A stretch of 64,000 nucleotides of DNA from Streptomyces sp. NRRL B-3428 (GCA_000721375.1 JOGW01000001.1:124001-188000), one strand, 5' to 3'. Shown: positions 41,670 through 51,646, counted from the stretch's first letter. Translations and numbers: made by a program. Notes: generated by a model from the sequence alone, not told the origin.

Positions 41670-44600
41670 CGGCGGCGGCCCTTCCGAGTGGCGCGGGTGG
41701 TGAGTTCCTCGTACGCGGGTGCGTCACCGTCCCGTACGCGTTGCCAGGCACGGGCGAACAGTTCGGCGACCGGCACGAGCGGCACGGCACGGGCGTGCCC
41801 GGGCACCGGATACAGGCCCTCCTTCCAGGTCTCCACCGGAAGCGCGGGCGCCTTCAGATCGCGCCAGCCGCACGGCAGGAACAGGGTGCGCCCGGCGCGC
41901 GGCCGCTTCGCTTCGACGACCAGAGCGGTCGCTGCCAGTTCGGTACGGGCCTTCTTCAGACGGGCCGGCTTCCAACCGGTCCAGCGGGCGCAGTTGCGGT
42001 CGGTCGGATCGGGCAGCGCGAGCAGCTGCAGATAGAGCACCGCCGCGTCCTCGCTCAGCTTGTGGGCCGCCGCGACCTCCGTGACGAGCTCGGGCGCGCT
42101 GACGGCGGCGTCCTGGGCGTGACCCGCAGTTCCTTCCACCGCCAGTGCCCTGGCGATCCCGTCGTCCAGAAGAGTGCGCAGCGCGCGCATCCCGGCGCCC
42201 CGCGCAGGTCCTACGAGCCCTTCGATGAGGCCGAAGGCGGGGTCGTCGGGGCCCGTGAGTGCGGCCGGACGTACCAGCACGCCCTCCGTGTCCCGGTGCC
42301 AGGGATGCAGGACGAACGCCTCTCCGACCCGGGTGAACCCGTCCGCGTCGGCACCTGCGGTGGCGGCGAGTCCGTACGCGGTGCGCAGCTGCGCGGCGGT
42401 GGAGTCGCCCTTCTGTGTCCACGAGATGTCGAGTTCGAGGAGCAGCCCCGGGTCGGCGACACGGCGGCGTATGGCGGCGAGGCTCGCGGGCAGACCGGCG
42501 CGCAGCGGGTGGCCGACGGGCAGCGCGTACGCGAGGGAGGCCAGGGTGTCGACGGCGTTCACCAGCGTGTGCCGACTGGGCACCGCCGGGCGGTCCTCGG
42601 CGACGAGTCGGCCCTCCTCGTCAAGCCGCTGGACCGTGGTGCGACTGATCCAGGGGGTCAGCCCCGGGTTCAGTACGTCCGTCGAGGAGCCCGCGGGCAG
42701 ACCGGCGAGGTCGGCCACGATGTCCTCGGGCAGTCGGACGAGCGAACCGAGGCGCTCGGTCCACACCTGCGCGGCGGCGGCAAGGTCCGGTCCGGACGTC
42801 CACAGGGCGGTGGGCGCCTCGGGCAACAGGGCGCTCATGAGAGCCATGCGGTGTGATGCGCCGAGTGACGTCAACAGGTTGTTGCCGAGCTCCAGTTGGC
42901 GTGCCTTCAGGCCGATCGTCGCCAGGACGTCCGCCCCGGGCTCCTCCGGCTGCGCGGCGAGCAGTGCGGCCGCCTGCAGCGGACCGAGTCCCCCGCGAGT
43001 CGCCGTGGTGAGCGCTGCGGGTGCTTCGGGGCGCCAAGGGACGGCGCCCTTGTCGCGGATGAGCCGGGTGACTTCGGCGAGGCCGCCGACCGGGAAGGCC
43101 GAGGTGAACACCTTCTCCCGCTCCAGCGTGAAGTGGGCGATGGCACCGAACTCCCCGGTGGGATCGTGATCCAGAGCCAGCCAAGTGAGCCGCCGGCGCC
43201 CATGGTCGACCTGCCTGCCGCCGACGACGACCACGGTCCGGTGGCCGTGGCGCAGGATCTGGCCCGCACGGGTCTCGCCATGAAGCTCCTCGCAGAGCAT
43301 CACCGAGCGCAACGTGCCTCCGGCGTCCGCGAGAGGCCCCTCGGCGAGCGCCTCGAACAGCAGCAGCAGCGCCTCTCGGCGCTCCTCGGGCAGCGCCGGC
43401 GAGGCAGCGCGGTAGGTCAACGGCCGCAGTACGCCCAGGACGGCGGTCCAGTCCGGAGCACGGCCGGGAATGGTGTGCTCGTCGCTGTGCCAGTCGCCAA
43501 CCGGGGCAGTGAGGCGTTCATGCAGCGGTGTGCCGTCGGCGGGCCGACCCGACAGGACATGGTTCACGGCGCGTATCTGACGCACGGCGTGCCACTCCAG
43601 CGAGTTCGTCCACCACCCCCAGGAGCCGCAGACACCCCGGGTGGCCAGCATCAAGGTCGCGTCGTCGCCGTGCTCCGGGCGGTAGTCGGCGAACATGCCC
43701 TCGGTGCGCTTGCGTTCCGTCCGGGCCTGCGGGGCAGGGGGATGGGCGAAGGCGTTCGCCGCGGACGCGAAGCGGATGGTCTCGGCGACCAGGGCGGTCA
43801 CGCCCGTGAGCAGCCGCTCCTCGGTGAGCGCGGGCAGCGCCTCCGCCACGGTACGGAGCAACACGTCCTCAGCGGACGGCAGACCGGTCGTGTCCGCGGT
43901 GCCTCCCGTCGCGGGCGACCCCGCCTGCAGTTCGGCCCGCCGGTCCCGCAACTCGGCCAGCGCCAGTACCGCCGTGGCAAGGAGCTCGTCCACCTGCTCG
44001 TCGGTCAGCGCACGCAGCACCGCCGAGGACTGCTCGTCGCGCGGCCGCAGGGCGTGCCAGAACGCGGGAGCCGGCAGGAAGCGGGTTCCGGCGGCGAACG
44101 CGCTGCCGCGGGACCCCAGTGGCACCTGGCTCAACTCACCGGTCACGGAAGGGTCTTCGGGCGCGCACAGGGTGATGGTCTGGTTCGTCCGCACGGCGAC
44201 GGGCGCCGCCCCGCCCGGCATCCGGAGCACGCCGAGCGGAATGCCGTACGCACCCTGCCAGGTGACCGTCCGGCCGTCCGGTGTGCCCACCGTGGTCCGC
44301 GTCTCGGCACCTTCGCCCTGCCGGCGCACCCAGCGCCCGAGCACCGTCCCGTCCGTACCGAACGGGCTCTGCTCCAGGCCCGGTTGCAGCGGCAGCACCT
44401 CGCAGTGCTGCTGCAGCAGCGTCGCGTCCTCCTGGATGCCGGACTGCAGCAGCGCGGGCAGCGACGCCCGTCCGTGTGTGCCGGTGGCCGGGTCGTATTC
44501 GAGCCATATCTGCCGGCGCCCCTGCCGTCCCTCGCGCCAGCAGGTGGTGCCGTCACCGATCACCGGCCTGCTCGGCGGCAGCACGGTGTCACCGGCGTGC

Positions 44601-46666
44601 AGCGCCCGGCCCCCGGTGGCCCGGCCACCGCCCGGCAGCGGGATCGACGGGGTGCCGGCCTCCTGACTGCTGTACCAGCGGGCGAGCTGTTCGCCGCCGA
44701 GCGTGAAGACCTCGGACGGCCGGGCCGACCAGTAGCCGAACTGCTTGTTCTCGTGCCGCCACATCACGAGGAGCTCCCCGTCCGTGAACCGGAAGTCCGG
44801 GCGCTGCCAGCGCTCCAGGGTGTGCGGGATGCGCAGGTCGTGTTCGAGCAGCACCTTGTCCGGGCCGACGACGAGGACCTTGTGCCCGCGGGCGAGGATC
44901 AGGGCGGGCCAGGCCTCGGCCACGGTCAGCTCGTCGTCCTTGCCGCGCGCCGTGTCGGCGTCGAGCATCCTCAGGCCCTCGTCCAGGGCGGGCCAGCCCA
45001 GTTCGTCCATGATGCCCGCGCGCAGGGTGCGGCCCAGGAGCGGCGCGATGGGGTACGCGGCGACGCCTGCCACGGCCTGCGGGCTGACCTGGGCGGCCAC
45101 CGAGCGGAAGGGGCTCAGCCGGTTGAACGCCGCCTGGGCACCCGGCAGTCCCGACGCCTTGCCGAGGTCCGCCACGGCGTCGTCGAGCCACTCCCGCAGA
45201 AGGCCGGACAGCACTGGATGCGCGGCGAGTTGCTCCTGATGATCCAAGGCCCCGCGGTGGGATCCCAGCGCTCCGACCGCCGCGTACAGCAGCGGCCTGC
45301 AGCGGACGTCCGCGGCCGACGCGGCCAGGTCACGCCGGCCGGGCGCGGTGCTGCGCAACCACTGGTCCAGGGGCACACGTACGGGCACATCCGCTTCGGG
45401 GAACGACAGGGGGACGCCCTCGGCGACGCACAGGTCGAGCAGGTCCACGTCGACGCGCGCCTGCCAGCGGTCCGTGAACAGATCGACGGCACGGCCCGCC
45501 GCACGCAGCCGCGGTGCCATGCGCTCCACGAGCGCCAGGGTGGCCGCACAGCGGCGGTCGGCTCCGCCCCGCTTGCGGTGCGTGGCCCACCGGCTGAGCC
45601 AGCCCGCGGCGTCCACGCCGTCCGCGGCCCCGTCCACGCCGTCCCCCGCCTCGTCCTCACCGGTCAGCAGGCGGTCCGCACCGCACTCCGCAAGCAGGGT
45701 CAGCCACAGAACGTCGTTCTCGGGGCTGTGGCCGAGCCCCGTCGGTATGATCTCAAGGAGGCGTACGCGCAGGGCGGGTTGCTCTTCGGTGAGTACCTTG
45801 AGCGTGGCCCGGTAGGCGGTCCAGAAGGAGGCCGGCGCCCGTACGGCGGCGGGGGAGGAGATCAGGTCCGCGACGAGGGCGCACTCCTCGGTGACCCGCG
45901 CGAGACCGGCCGCCTTGATCAGACCACGCGCATCCTGCGGCAGCGAGGCGTGCGGCGGCATCCCGGCCGCACTCCGCTCCACCGACAACTGCCGGAACTG
46001 CGCCCAGGCCGCACCGGGGGCGAGCCGCTGCGAGAGGTCCCGCACATGCTCCTTGAGCGCCTTGACCGTGAGAGCCCCCGCGAACGCGAACTCCAGGAAC
46101 ACCGCCCGACGGCGCTCCTCGTCGACCTCCAGCGCGTGCACGCGCTCGGCCTCGCGGGCCTTGCCGAAGAACGCGGCCGCGTACGTGGTGTTGTCGTGCT
46201 GCAGAAAGATCCGCGCGGCCTGCTCGTAGAAGGTCGGCAGGAAGTGCGGCACGGCCCGGCCGAGCCGTTCGCCGAGCTCCTCGAAGCCCTCCTTCGCCGT
46301 GCCGGGACGGGACTTGGCCTGTCGGGCGAGTCGCTCCATGTCCTTGACCAGGGCCAGCGCGTGGTGCCCGTTGGCCGGGTCGTTGACCAGCGCCCACGCC
46401 GGGAACCCGAGCGTCTCGCGGCGCACCTGCCCGACCTCGGGAGTGCCCGGTGCCCGCTGCAGACCGAGGAACTCCAGGGCGAGGTCCTCGGCTTCGCCCA
46501 GGGTCTCCGGTATCAGGCGAACGATGCGCCGGTCCTCAAGTGCGGGATGCGTATAGGTCCGCGCGGTGAGAGCGTCGGCGTCCTCGCGGACCGTCGTGCG
46601 TGCGGGAAGGACGCCGCCCGCGTCGAGAAGCGCGGTCGCGGTGCTGTCGTCGTACGGGGTGGTCAT
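41666..46666 (-). CDS. Very large protein of unknown function in the MoxR/VWA operon
   Basis: A 1666-residue soluble protein with no signal peptide or membrane segments. The N-terminal 350 residues are helical and repeat-like. The centre (about 560-900) is rich in Gly/Trp and beta-prone segments, compatible with a propeller or beta-sandwich. The C-terminal third is helical again. I find no ATPase, nuclease or protease motif. ATG 46666 overlaps the previous stop and its own stop overlaps the MoxR start. By position it matches E. coli YehI/MolR-like proteins; homology would need a profile search. It is the likely target-binding or effector component. Confidence 0.75.
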   Translation of the reverse strand: MTTPYDDSTATALLDAGGVLPARTTVREDADALTARTYTHPALEDRRIVRLIPETLGEAEDLALEFLGLQRAPGTPEVGQVRRETLGFPAWALVNDPANGHHALALVKDMERLARQAKSRPGTAKEGFEELGERLGRAVPHFLPTFYEQAARIFLQHDNTTYAAAFFGKAREAERVHALEVDEERRRAVFLEFAFAGALTVKALKEHVRDLSQRLAPGAAWAQFRQLSVERSAAGMPPHASLPQDARGLIKAAGLARVTEECALVADLISSPAAVRAPASFWTAYRATLKVLTEEQPALRVRLLEIIPTGLGHSPENDVLWLTLLAECGADRLLTGEDEAGDGVDGAADGVDAAGWLSRWATHRKRGGADRRCAATLALVERMAPRLRAAGRAVDLFTDRWQARVDVDLLDLCVAEGVPLSFPEADVPVRVPLDQWLRSTAPGRRDLAASAADVRCRPLLYAAVGALGSHRGALDHQEQLAAHPVLSGLLREWLDDAVADLGKASGLPGAQAAFNRLSPFRSVAAQVSPQAVAGVAAYPIAPLLGRTLRAGIMDELGWPALDEGLRMLDADTARGKDDELTVAEAWPALILARGHKVLVVGPDKVLLEHDLRIPHTLERWQRPDFRFTDGELLVMWRHENKQFGYWSARPSEVFTLGGEQLARWYSSQEAGTPSIPLPGGGRATGGRALHAGDTVLPPSRPVIGDGTTCWREGRQGRRQIWLEYDPATGTHGRASLPALLQSGIQEDATLLQQHCEVLPLQPGLEQSPFGTDGTVLGRWVRRQGEGAETRTTVGTPDGRTVTWQGAYGIPLGVLRMPGGAAPVAVRTNQTITLCAPEDPSVTGELSQVPLGSRGSAFAAGTRFLPAPAFWHALRPRDEQSSAVLRALTDEQVDELLATAVLALAELRDRRAELQAGSPATGGTADTTGLPSAEDVLLRTVAEALPALTEERLLTGVTALVAETIRFASAANAFAHPPAPQARTERKRTEGMFADYRPEHGDDATLMLATRGVCGSWGWWTNSLEWHAVRQIRAVNHVLSGRPADGTPLHERLTAPVGDWHSDEHTIPGRAPDWTAVLGVLRPLTYRAASPALPEERREALLLLFEALAEGPLADAGGTLRSVMLCEELHGETRAGQILRHGHRTVVVVGGRQVDHGRRRLTWLALDHDPTGEFGAIAHFTLEREKVFTSAFPVGGLAEVTRLIRDKGAVPWRPEAPAALTTATRGGLGPLQAAALLAAQPEEPGADVLATIGLKARQLELGNNLLTSLGASHRMALMSALLPEAPTALWTSGPDLAAAAQVWTERLGSLVRLPEDIVADLAGLPAGSSTDVLNPGLTPWISRTTVQRLDEEGRLVAEDRPAVPSRHTLVNAVDTLASLAYALPVGHPLRAGLPASLAAIRRRVADPGLLLELDISWTQKGDSTAAQLRTAYGLAATAGADADGFTRVGEAFVLHPWHRDTEGVLVRPAALTGPDDPAFGLIEGLVGPARGAGMRALRTLLDDGIARALAVEGTAGHAQDAAVSAPELVTEVAAAHKLSEDAAVLYLQLLALPDPTDRNCARWTGWKPARLKKARTELAATALVVEAKRPRAGRTLFLPCGWRDLKAPALPVETWKEGLYPVPGHARAVPLVPVAELFARAWQRVRDGDAPAYEELTTRATRKGRRR

Positions 46667-47517
46667 GCCGCCTGCTCCTCGTCCTCGATGTCACGTCCTG
46701 CGTACAGGGCGGCAGCCATGCGCATGCCCTCCGACCAGGCGACAGGCCCCACTTCGCCGAGCTTCAGGACCCGACCCGACGGGTCGGTCCACTGCAGCGG
46801 ACCGGTCTCCGTCTCCTCGTAACCGTCGTAGTCACCGATCCAGACCCGGGCCTCGACGGCCCGCCCGTCCTCGTGCACGACGCACACCGAGCTGCCGCCG
46901 CGCACGCGGTAACCGAGCGATACGGCCCGGCCGTGCAGGAAGCGCAGCTCCTTGAACGCCCCGCCCGCGTACTCCTCGACGTGTGTGTCCTCGCCGGCCA
47001 GGCCCGCCGGGCGGTGCCACACCTCGCGGAAGAGCTGCTGTGCACGCTGCTCCACCCCGAGCTCGACGGCGAACTCGCGCAGTTCTTCGAGGTCTTCGAG
47101 CAGTACGGGATGGGGGATGCGGACCAGCTCGGGACTGATGCGCACGGTGTCACCGTCGAGGTCGACCAGACCGAGTCCCCGCTCCGCGTCGACGTCGCGC
47201 AACAGACCGGCCACCTGCCCGTCGGGCCCGGTCACGACGAGGTCGAGCAGCGCGCGGCGCCAGGCCGGGTCCGCCCACACCTGCGCGAGCAGGGTGCAGG
47301 GCACGGGGAGCGAACGGGCCATCCACCGCTCGACATCGGCCAGACACTGGTGTTCGTGCCGCTCGAGCCACTCGACGAGCTGGCGCAGGCCGACCACCGC
47401 GGGATCGTCCGCGATCTTCGCCGGTACGGACTTGAGCTGCCGCCCCGCCGCATTGCGGCACACGACCTTGCCGTCCTCCAGGCCGACTTCGTAGTCACCG
47501 GCCGTCACCCACCCCAT
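46663..47517 (-). CDS. DUF4132-like protein, first gene of the MoxR/VWA operon
   Basis: A 284-residue soluble protein. The segment from EQRAQQLFREVWHRPA through LRFLHGRAVSLGYRVRGG resembles the DUF4132 domain (a QPIRQ-like start, then a segment ending in a charged strand), but this is pattern recall. ATG 47517 has GGGGAGG five bases upstream, the best ribosome site in the operon. It overlaps the giant gene (ATGA). Two small dyads lie upstream in the promoter region. Confidence 0.65.
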   Translation of the reverse strand: MGWVTAGDYEVGLEDGKVVCRNAAGRQLKSVPAKIADDPAVVGLRQLVEWLERHEHQCLADVERWMARSLPVPCTLLAQVWADPAWRRALLDLVVTGPDGQVAGLLRDVDAERGLGLVDLDGDTVRISPELVRIPHPVLLEDLEELREFAVELGVEQRAQQLFREVWHRPAGLAGEDTHVEEYAGGAFKELRFLHGRAVSLGYRVRGGSSVCVVHEDGRAVEARVWIGDYDGYEETETGPLQWTDPSGRVLKLGEVGPVAWSEGMRMAAALYAGRDIEDEEQAA

Positions 47518-47851
47518 GAGCGCCTCCCCGCACTGCAGTGATCAAGTGACGCGCACTCTAGGTCAGGCCACTGACAACGCTTGCGCCGAGTCCGCGAACG
47601 GTCGGCCACGCCACGCAGGTGGGGTGGGCCGCGCGGTGTTCGACGACGCCCGCGCACACGAGCACCAGGTGTGGTCGGCGCACGGACTCAGGTGAACTTC
47701 CCTGCGGACGACGGTTTTCGGATCGCGGACCTGGAATGGTCGTATGCTGGCCGGACCGGTGGCCGATGGGCCGACACTCTCGGCTGACGACGGCCGACCC
47801 AGCGAACGGGATCGCAGGAACCATCACCGACTGTGGGGCTGACACCGCACC
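47518..47851. other. 334-base divergent intergenic region
   Basis: The left part holds the dyads and possible promoter of the five-gene operon. The right part has TATGCT at 47743-47748, a possible -10 for the rightward gene. No other gene or structure is visible. Confidence 0.5.
47531..47575 (-). promoter_or_regulatory. Dyads in the promoter region of the five-gene operon
   Basis: CACTGCAGTG at 47531-47540 is a perfect 10-bp palindrome. GTCAG at 47562-47566 and CTGAC at 47571-47575 form a second dyad directly upstream of TAGAGT (minus strand, 47555-47560), a possible -10. No good -35 is present, so control by an activator is possible. Confidence 0.4.
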
Positions 47852-48403
47852 ATGAAGAACCTTCGCGCCCTTGGCGTGGCCCTGGCCGTCGCCACCGTTG
47901 TGGCCACCGTCGCCTGGGGTGTTCACGTCACTGCGACACCACCCGCTGTGCCGGCCGGTGAGGCGGCCACGACCTATGACCCCGCTGACCCCCGGGAGGT
48001 GGCCGGCGCGGCCCGTGACCTCTTCTACGGCACCGTTCTGCGCCGTATCGGCAGCCAGGAGATCGCCAAGCTTCCCTCCCAGGTCTACGAAGTAGAGGTG
48101 CGCCACACCTTCAAAGGACGCCTCCGGGGCACCGTCACCGTCACCGAGGCCGACGGCGAACCTCAGCCCGCCGCGGGATCTTCGTATGTCTTCGCCACCC
48201 AGCCCTGGGACCGCGACGAGACGGGACTGCACGCTCTGATCACCGGTTCGGACCCCCGTGAGGTTCCGGACCTCGGTGCTCCGGCGAGCCCTCTCCAGGA
48301 TGCCCCCGGGTCTCAGGTCCGCCTCCACTCGGGCGGTCCGCAGACGGTGGCGGAGTACTGGGCCTGGGCTGTGGAGCAGCAGGACACCTCGCCTTCCACG
48401 TAG
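47852..48403 (+). CDS. Exported or membrane-anchored hypothetical protein
   Basis: A 183-residue protein with an N-terminal hydrophobic helix (ALGVALAVATVVATVAWGVHV) that could be a signal or an anchor; no lipobox is seen. The external part has the pattern EVEVRHTFKGRLRGTVTVTEA, a beta-rich segment found in actinobacterial secreted proteins of unknown role. ATG 47852 has no good ribosome site. Function unknown. Confidence 0.7.
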   Translation: MKNLRALGVALAVATVVATVAWGVHVTATPPAVPAGEAATTYDPADPREVAGAARDLFYGTVLRRIGSQEIAKLPSQVYEVEVRHTFKGRLRGTVTVTEADGEPQPAAGSSYVFATQPWDRDETGLHALITGSDPREVPDLGAPASPLQDAPGSQVRLHSGGPQTVAEYWAWAVEQQDTSPST

Positions 48404-48415
48404 CGTTTCGCGCGC

Positions 48416-48466
48416 CCCCCGGGTGGCCGAACGATCGCCCCCGGGTCCGGCCGAACCGTTCGCCCC
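48416..48466. repeat. Two imperfect 22-25-base direct repeats
   Basis: CCCCCGGGTGGCCGAACGAT at 48416 recurs at 48438 as a slightly longer copy with small insertions. The pair lies in the 190-base gap upstream of the DedA-like gene and may be regulatory or merely expanded. Confidence 0.6.
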
Positions 48467-48593
48467 TGCGGCCGCCGCGCGGACGGGCCTCCGGGAGTGC
48501 CCGGGAGTCTCCCTGGCGTTTGGGCCGTTTCGATCACAACCGTTCGTGTGTGTGGCAGCGTCTCTCACAGGTGTCGTGGGCGACGAAAGGGCG

Positions 48594-49250
48594 GTGAGGG
48601 GCATCAGCGAGTGGAGCGGAAGCTGGCCGTACCTCCTGATCGTGCTCACCGTGGTGCCGCCGATGGTGCCCAACTCCTGGCTCCTGATGACCGCCGGAGC
48701 CCTGGCCGCCCACGGCAGGCTCAGCCTCACGACGGTGCTTGTCGTGGCCGTGTGCAGTGCGGTCGTCGGTGATCTGCTGATCTACGGCTGCGCCCGGCGC
48801 TTCTGCGGCGGCCTGCTCCGGCGGTGCCACCGCGGCCCGCGGCGGCAGGCCGCACTGCAGTGGGCGGCGGCGCGGATCGAGCGTTACGGGATCCCGTTCA
48901 TGGTCGCCGCACGTTTCGCACCGAGCGGGCGCACCGTGGGCATGTCGGCCGCGGGCCTGGTCCGCTTTCCTGCGCGCCGGATGCTGTACGCGTCGGGGCT
49001 CGCGGAGTCGGTGTGGGTGTCCTACACCGTGGGCCTGGGGTACTTCGGCGGCGCGGCGCTGGGCGAGGGACCGCAAGGCGTCCTGCTCGGGCTCGCCGTC
49101 TCGGGGACGGTGGGTGCGATGGTGGCTGGCGCGCGGTGGGTGGTGCGGCGGCGGTCGCGCGACGGGGAGGTGTCGCGGGTCGTGGCGTGCGGTGGCGACC
49201 GGCCGAGCGCGGGCGTCGTGTTGCCGACGGAACCGAACGCCGGACGGTGA
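48594..49250 (+). CDS. DedA/VTT-family membrane protein
   Basis: A 218-residue membrane protein of the DedA (VTT, SNARE-associated) family, linked to lipid flipping and membrane homeostasis. The conserved arginine-proline-arginine loop is seen in MVAARFAPSGRTVGMSAAG, and reentrant loop TVVPPMVPNSWLLMTAGALA matches the family. GTG 48594 follows GAAAGGGCG. The C-terminal 35 residues are basic then polar. It converges on the S26 peptidase gene with only six bases between. Confidence 0.85.
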   Translation: MRGISEWSGSWPYLLIVLTVVPPMVPNSWLLMTAGALAAHGRLSLTTVLVVAVCSAVVGDLLIYGCARRFCGGLLRRCHRGPRRQAALQWAAARIERYGIPFMVAARFAPSGRTVGMSAAGLVRFPARRMLYASGLAESVWVSYTVGLGYFGGAALGEGPQGVLLGLAVSGTVGAMVAGARWVVRRRSRDGEVSRVVACGGDRPSAGVVLPTEPNAGR

Positions 49251-49256
49251 GGCGGG

Positions 49257-49787
49257 TCAGCGCTGCCGCGGTGCGACGGTGAGTGAGCCCGGGTGGGAGC
49301 CCGTGCGATGGGATGCCGTGCCCAGGATGTGAGCCAGCGGGACGAGGCCGATGTGGCGGGAGTCCACGCTGGCTTCGGTGTTGTCGCCCAGCACCGCTGC
49401 CCAGCCGGGCGGGACCAGGGAGCCCAGGGGGCCGGGCACTCCGGTGGGGAGTGGGTCGCTGGGCAGGGCCGCGAGGCGTTTGATCATCCAGCGACGGGCC
49501 GTGAGGGCGGTGTCGTCCTGGGCGGCGGGCCAGTCCCAGTGTTCCCAGGTGCCCCCCTTCCAGTCGCCGCGGGGTGTCGGCTTCTCGACGACCACGACCT
49601 GTCCGACGCAGAGAGCGGAGAGCCGGGTGCGGCGGCCGATCAGCACGTCGCCTTCCCGCAGGGCGGGTTCCATGCTGCCGCCCTCGACCGTGACGACGAC
49701 GGTCGTACGGCGCAGCCGGCGCAAGGTGAGGGCGGCCAGAGCCAGGGCCAGGACCGCTGCCCCGGCCGCCACCGTGCCCACGCTCAT
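49257..49787 (-). CDS. S26-family signal peptidase of the peptide locus
   Basis: A 176-residue membrane-anchored serine peptidase. An N-terminal helix is followed by the catalytic serine S38 in EGGSMEPAL and the lysine K103 in RRWMIKRLA, with the family motif GDNTEASVDSRHIG. It is last in a four-gene operon; its ATG overlaps the exporter stop (ATGA). The position suggests that it removes the leader of the cysteine-rich peptide encoded 3.3 kb away, rather than serving general secretion. Confidence 0.9.
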   Translation of the reverse strand: MSVGTVAAGAAVLALALAALTLRRLRRTTVVVTVEGGSMEPALREGDVLIGRRTRLSALCVGQVVVVEKPTPRGDWKGGTWEHWDWPAAQDDTALTARRWMIKRLAALPSDPLPTGVPGPLGSLVPPGWAAVLGDNTEASVDSRHIGLVPLAHILGTASHRTGSHPGSLTVAPRQR

Positions 49788-51646
49788 GAGGCCGCCTCGA
49801 CATACCCCGCCGACTGGCGGCGGAAGAGGCTCGCATAGCGGCCGTCCGCCGCCATGAGCTCCGCGTGGTCGCCCTCTTCCGCGATACGGCCGCCCCGCAG
49901 GACCACGATGCGGTCCGCCTCGCGTGCGCTGCCGAGACGGTGGGAGATGAGCAGGCTCGTACGGCCACGGCGGTGGGCGCGGACCGCTTGGTGGACCTCG
50001 TACTCGGCGTCCGGGTCGAGGCCGGAGGTCGGTTCGTCGAGGATCAGCAGATCGGGGTCGTCCTTGAGGAAGGCGCGGGCCAGGGCGAGGCGCTGCTGCT
50101 GGCCGCCGGAGAGGACCACCCCGTCGTCGGCTGCGCCGGGATCCTGCGCGCCACCGCCGTCCGCGAACGTGCGGGTCAGCATCGTGGCGTACCCGCGGGG
50201 CAGGGCCTGCAGGGTGTCGTGCACTCCGGCGCGGCGTGCCGCGGAACGGATCCGGTCCTCGTCGTCGGCGTACCGCAGATCGCCCAGCGCGATGTTCTCC
50301 GCCGCGGAGAGGTCGTAGTGCATGAAGTCCTGGAAGATCGCGCCGATACGGTGGCGCAGTTCCGCGGGGGAGAGGTGCCGGATGTCGGTGCCGTTCCAGT
50401 GGATGGTGCCGCGCGTCGGGTCGTAGAAGCGGCAGATCAGTTTGACGAGGGTGGACTTGCCCGCGCCGTTGTCACCGACCAGGGCCACCGACGTACCCGC
50501 CCTGATCGTCAGGTCGACCCCGCGCAGCACCCAGTCGTGGTGGTCGGAGTAGCGGAACCAGACGTCGCGCAGCTCGATCGTGCCGTGCAGTGGGGACGCG
50601 GGACGGGTGGGCGTGAGAACGGGCAGGTCGGGGCCGGCCGTCGTGGCGTCGACGTAATGGCGGAAGAGCAGGAGGTGGTGGCGGGTGACCGCGGTCATCG
50701 CGGCCGCGCCCGCCAGGGCGCTCTGCACGGCGGCGGTGGCCGCGACGAACATCGATACGTCACCCACGCTCAACCGCCCCTCGGCAGCGGCCCGTACGGT
50801 CCAGATCAGTCCTGCCGCCGCGACCGACGCGGCCACCACGGCGGGCAGCGCCTGGCCGAGCGCGGCCCTGCGGTCGACTCTGCGGTGCGTGCGGTTGACC
50901 TCGGCGCGGTCGGCGCGCATCCGGGCCCGCAGATGGTCGCCGATCCCGAACAAGCGGATCTCCATGGCGGACTGGACGCTGCTGAGGAGATTCCCGAAGA
51001 AGGCCTCGCGGCGCTCCAGCGGGGTGGTGTGCAGGACGGCGCCGACACGGTCGCGGGCGATACGGAGTTCGGCGAGCAGGGCCGGAGCGGCCGACAGGAC
51101 CACGGCGAGCGCGAGCCAGGGGCCGAGGAGCAGAAGGGAGGCGACGAAGGCGCCGCTGGTCACGGCGGTGCGCAGCAGCCCGAAGGCGCTGGCGACGATG
51201 TGCGGCGGGGTGTCCTGGCCGCACTGCTGCGCGAGGCGGAGCCGGTCGAGCTGGGCCGGATCCTCGAAACGGCCGAGACCGGTGTACGAGTTCACCGCGG
51301 CGTAGAGCCGGTCCTGCGCCAACAGGGCTGTGTTGCGCGCGAGTTCACCGCGCAACAGCTCCTCGACATGCGGCAGCAGGGTGCCCGCGACCCCGGTCGC
51401 GGCGAGGGCCAGGACCGGGGTGAGCGCCTGTCCCGCGTCGGCGCCGGGCGTGGCCAGCGCGTCAAGGACCGACTTGGTGAGCCAGGCGGCGGCCACCGGT
51501 ACGAGGGCCGCGGTGAGGGTGGTGAGGAGCAGGCCGGCCAGCGGAAGGGGGGCCGCGCGCAGGGCGAGGGCGAGCGCCGGGCGGACCGCGGACACCTTCC
51601 TGTCGCGCACCTGTGGGTTCCGCTTGCTCCCGCGCGACCTGCTCAC
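49784..51646 (-). CDS. ABC exporter (fused permease-ATPase)
   Basis: A 620-residue half-transporter with six membrane helices followed by the ATPase: Walker A GDNGAGKST, signature [14 protein letters not shown], Walker B LLILDEPTSGLD and the H-loop in LLISHRLGS. There is no C39 peptidase domain. GTG 51646 overlaps the thioredoxin-like stop (GTGA). The frame is open far upstream, but the coupled start is the natural one. It probably exports the peptide encoded at 53107-53298 as a homodimer. Confidence 0.92.
   Translation of the reverse strand: MSRSRGSKRNPQVRDRKVSAVRPALALALRAAPLPLAGLLLTTLTAALVPVAAAWLTKSVLDALATPGADAGQALTPVLALAATGVAGTLLPHVEELLRGELARNTALLAQDRLYAAVNSYTGLGRFEDPAQLDRLRLAQQCGQDTPPHIVASAFGLLRTAVTSGAFVASLLLLGPWLALAVVLSAAPALLAELRIARDRVGAVLHTTPLERREAFFGNLLSSVQSAMEIRLFGIGDHLRARMRADRAEVNRTHRRVDRRAALGQALPAVVAASVAAAGLIWTVRAAAEGRLSVGDVSMFVAATAAVQSALAGAAAMTAVTRHHLLLFRHYVDATTAGPDLPVLTPTRPASPLHGTIELRDVWFRYSDHHDWVLRGVDLTIRAGTSVALVGDNGAGKSTLVKLICRFYDPTRGTIHWNGTDIRHLSPAELRHRIGAIFQDFMHYDLSAAENIALGDLRYADDEDRIRSAARRAGVHDTLQALPRGYATMLTRTFADGGGAQDPGAADDGVVLSGGQQQRLALARAFLKDDPDLLILDEPTSGLDPDAEYEVHQAVRAHRRGRTSLLISHRLGSAREADRIVVLRGGRIAEEGDHAELMAADGRYASLFRRQSAGYVEAAS

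Noticed and set aside
42896..46822. Open frame of over 1300 codons on the plus strand opposite the giant gene
   Set aside because: Arg/Gly/Gln-rich composition, no start site with a ribosome signal, and the minus-strand genes are coupled and have normal codon use.
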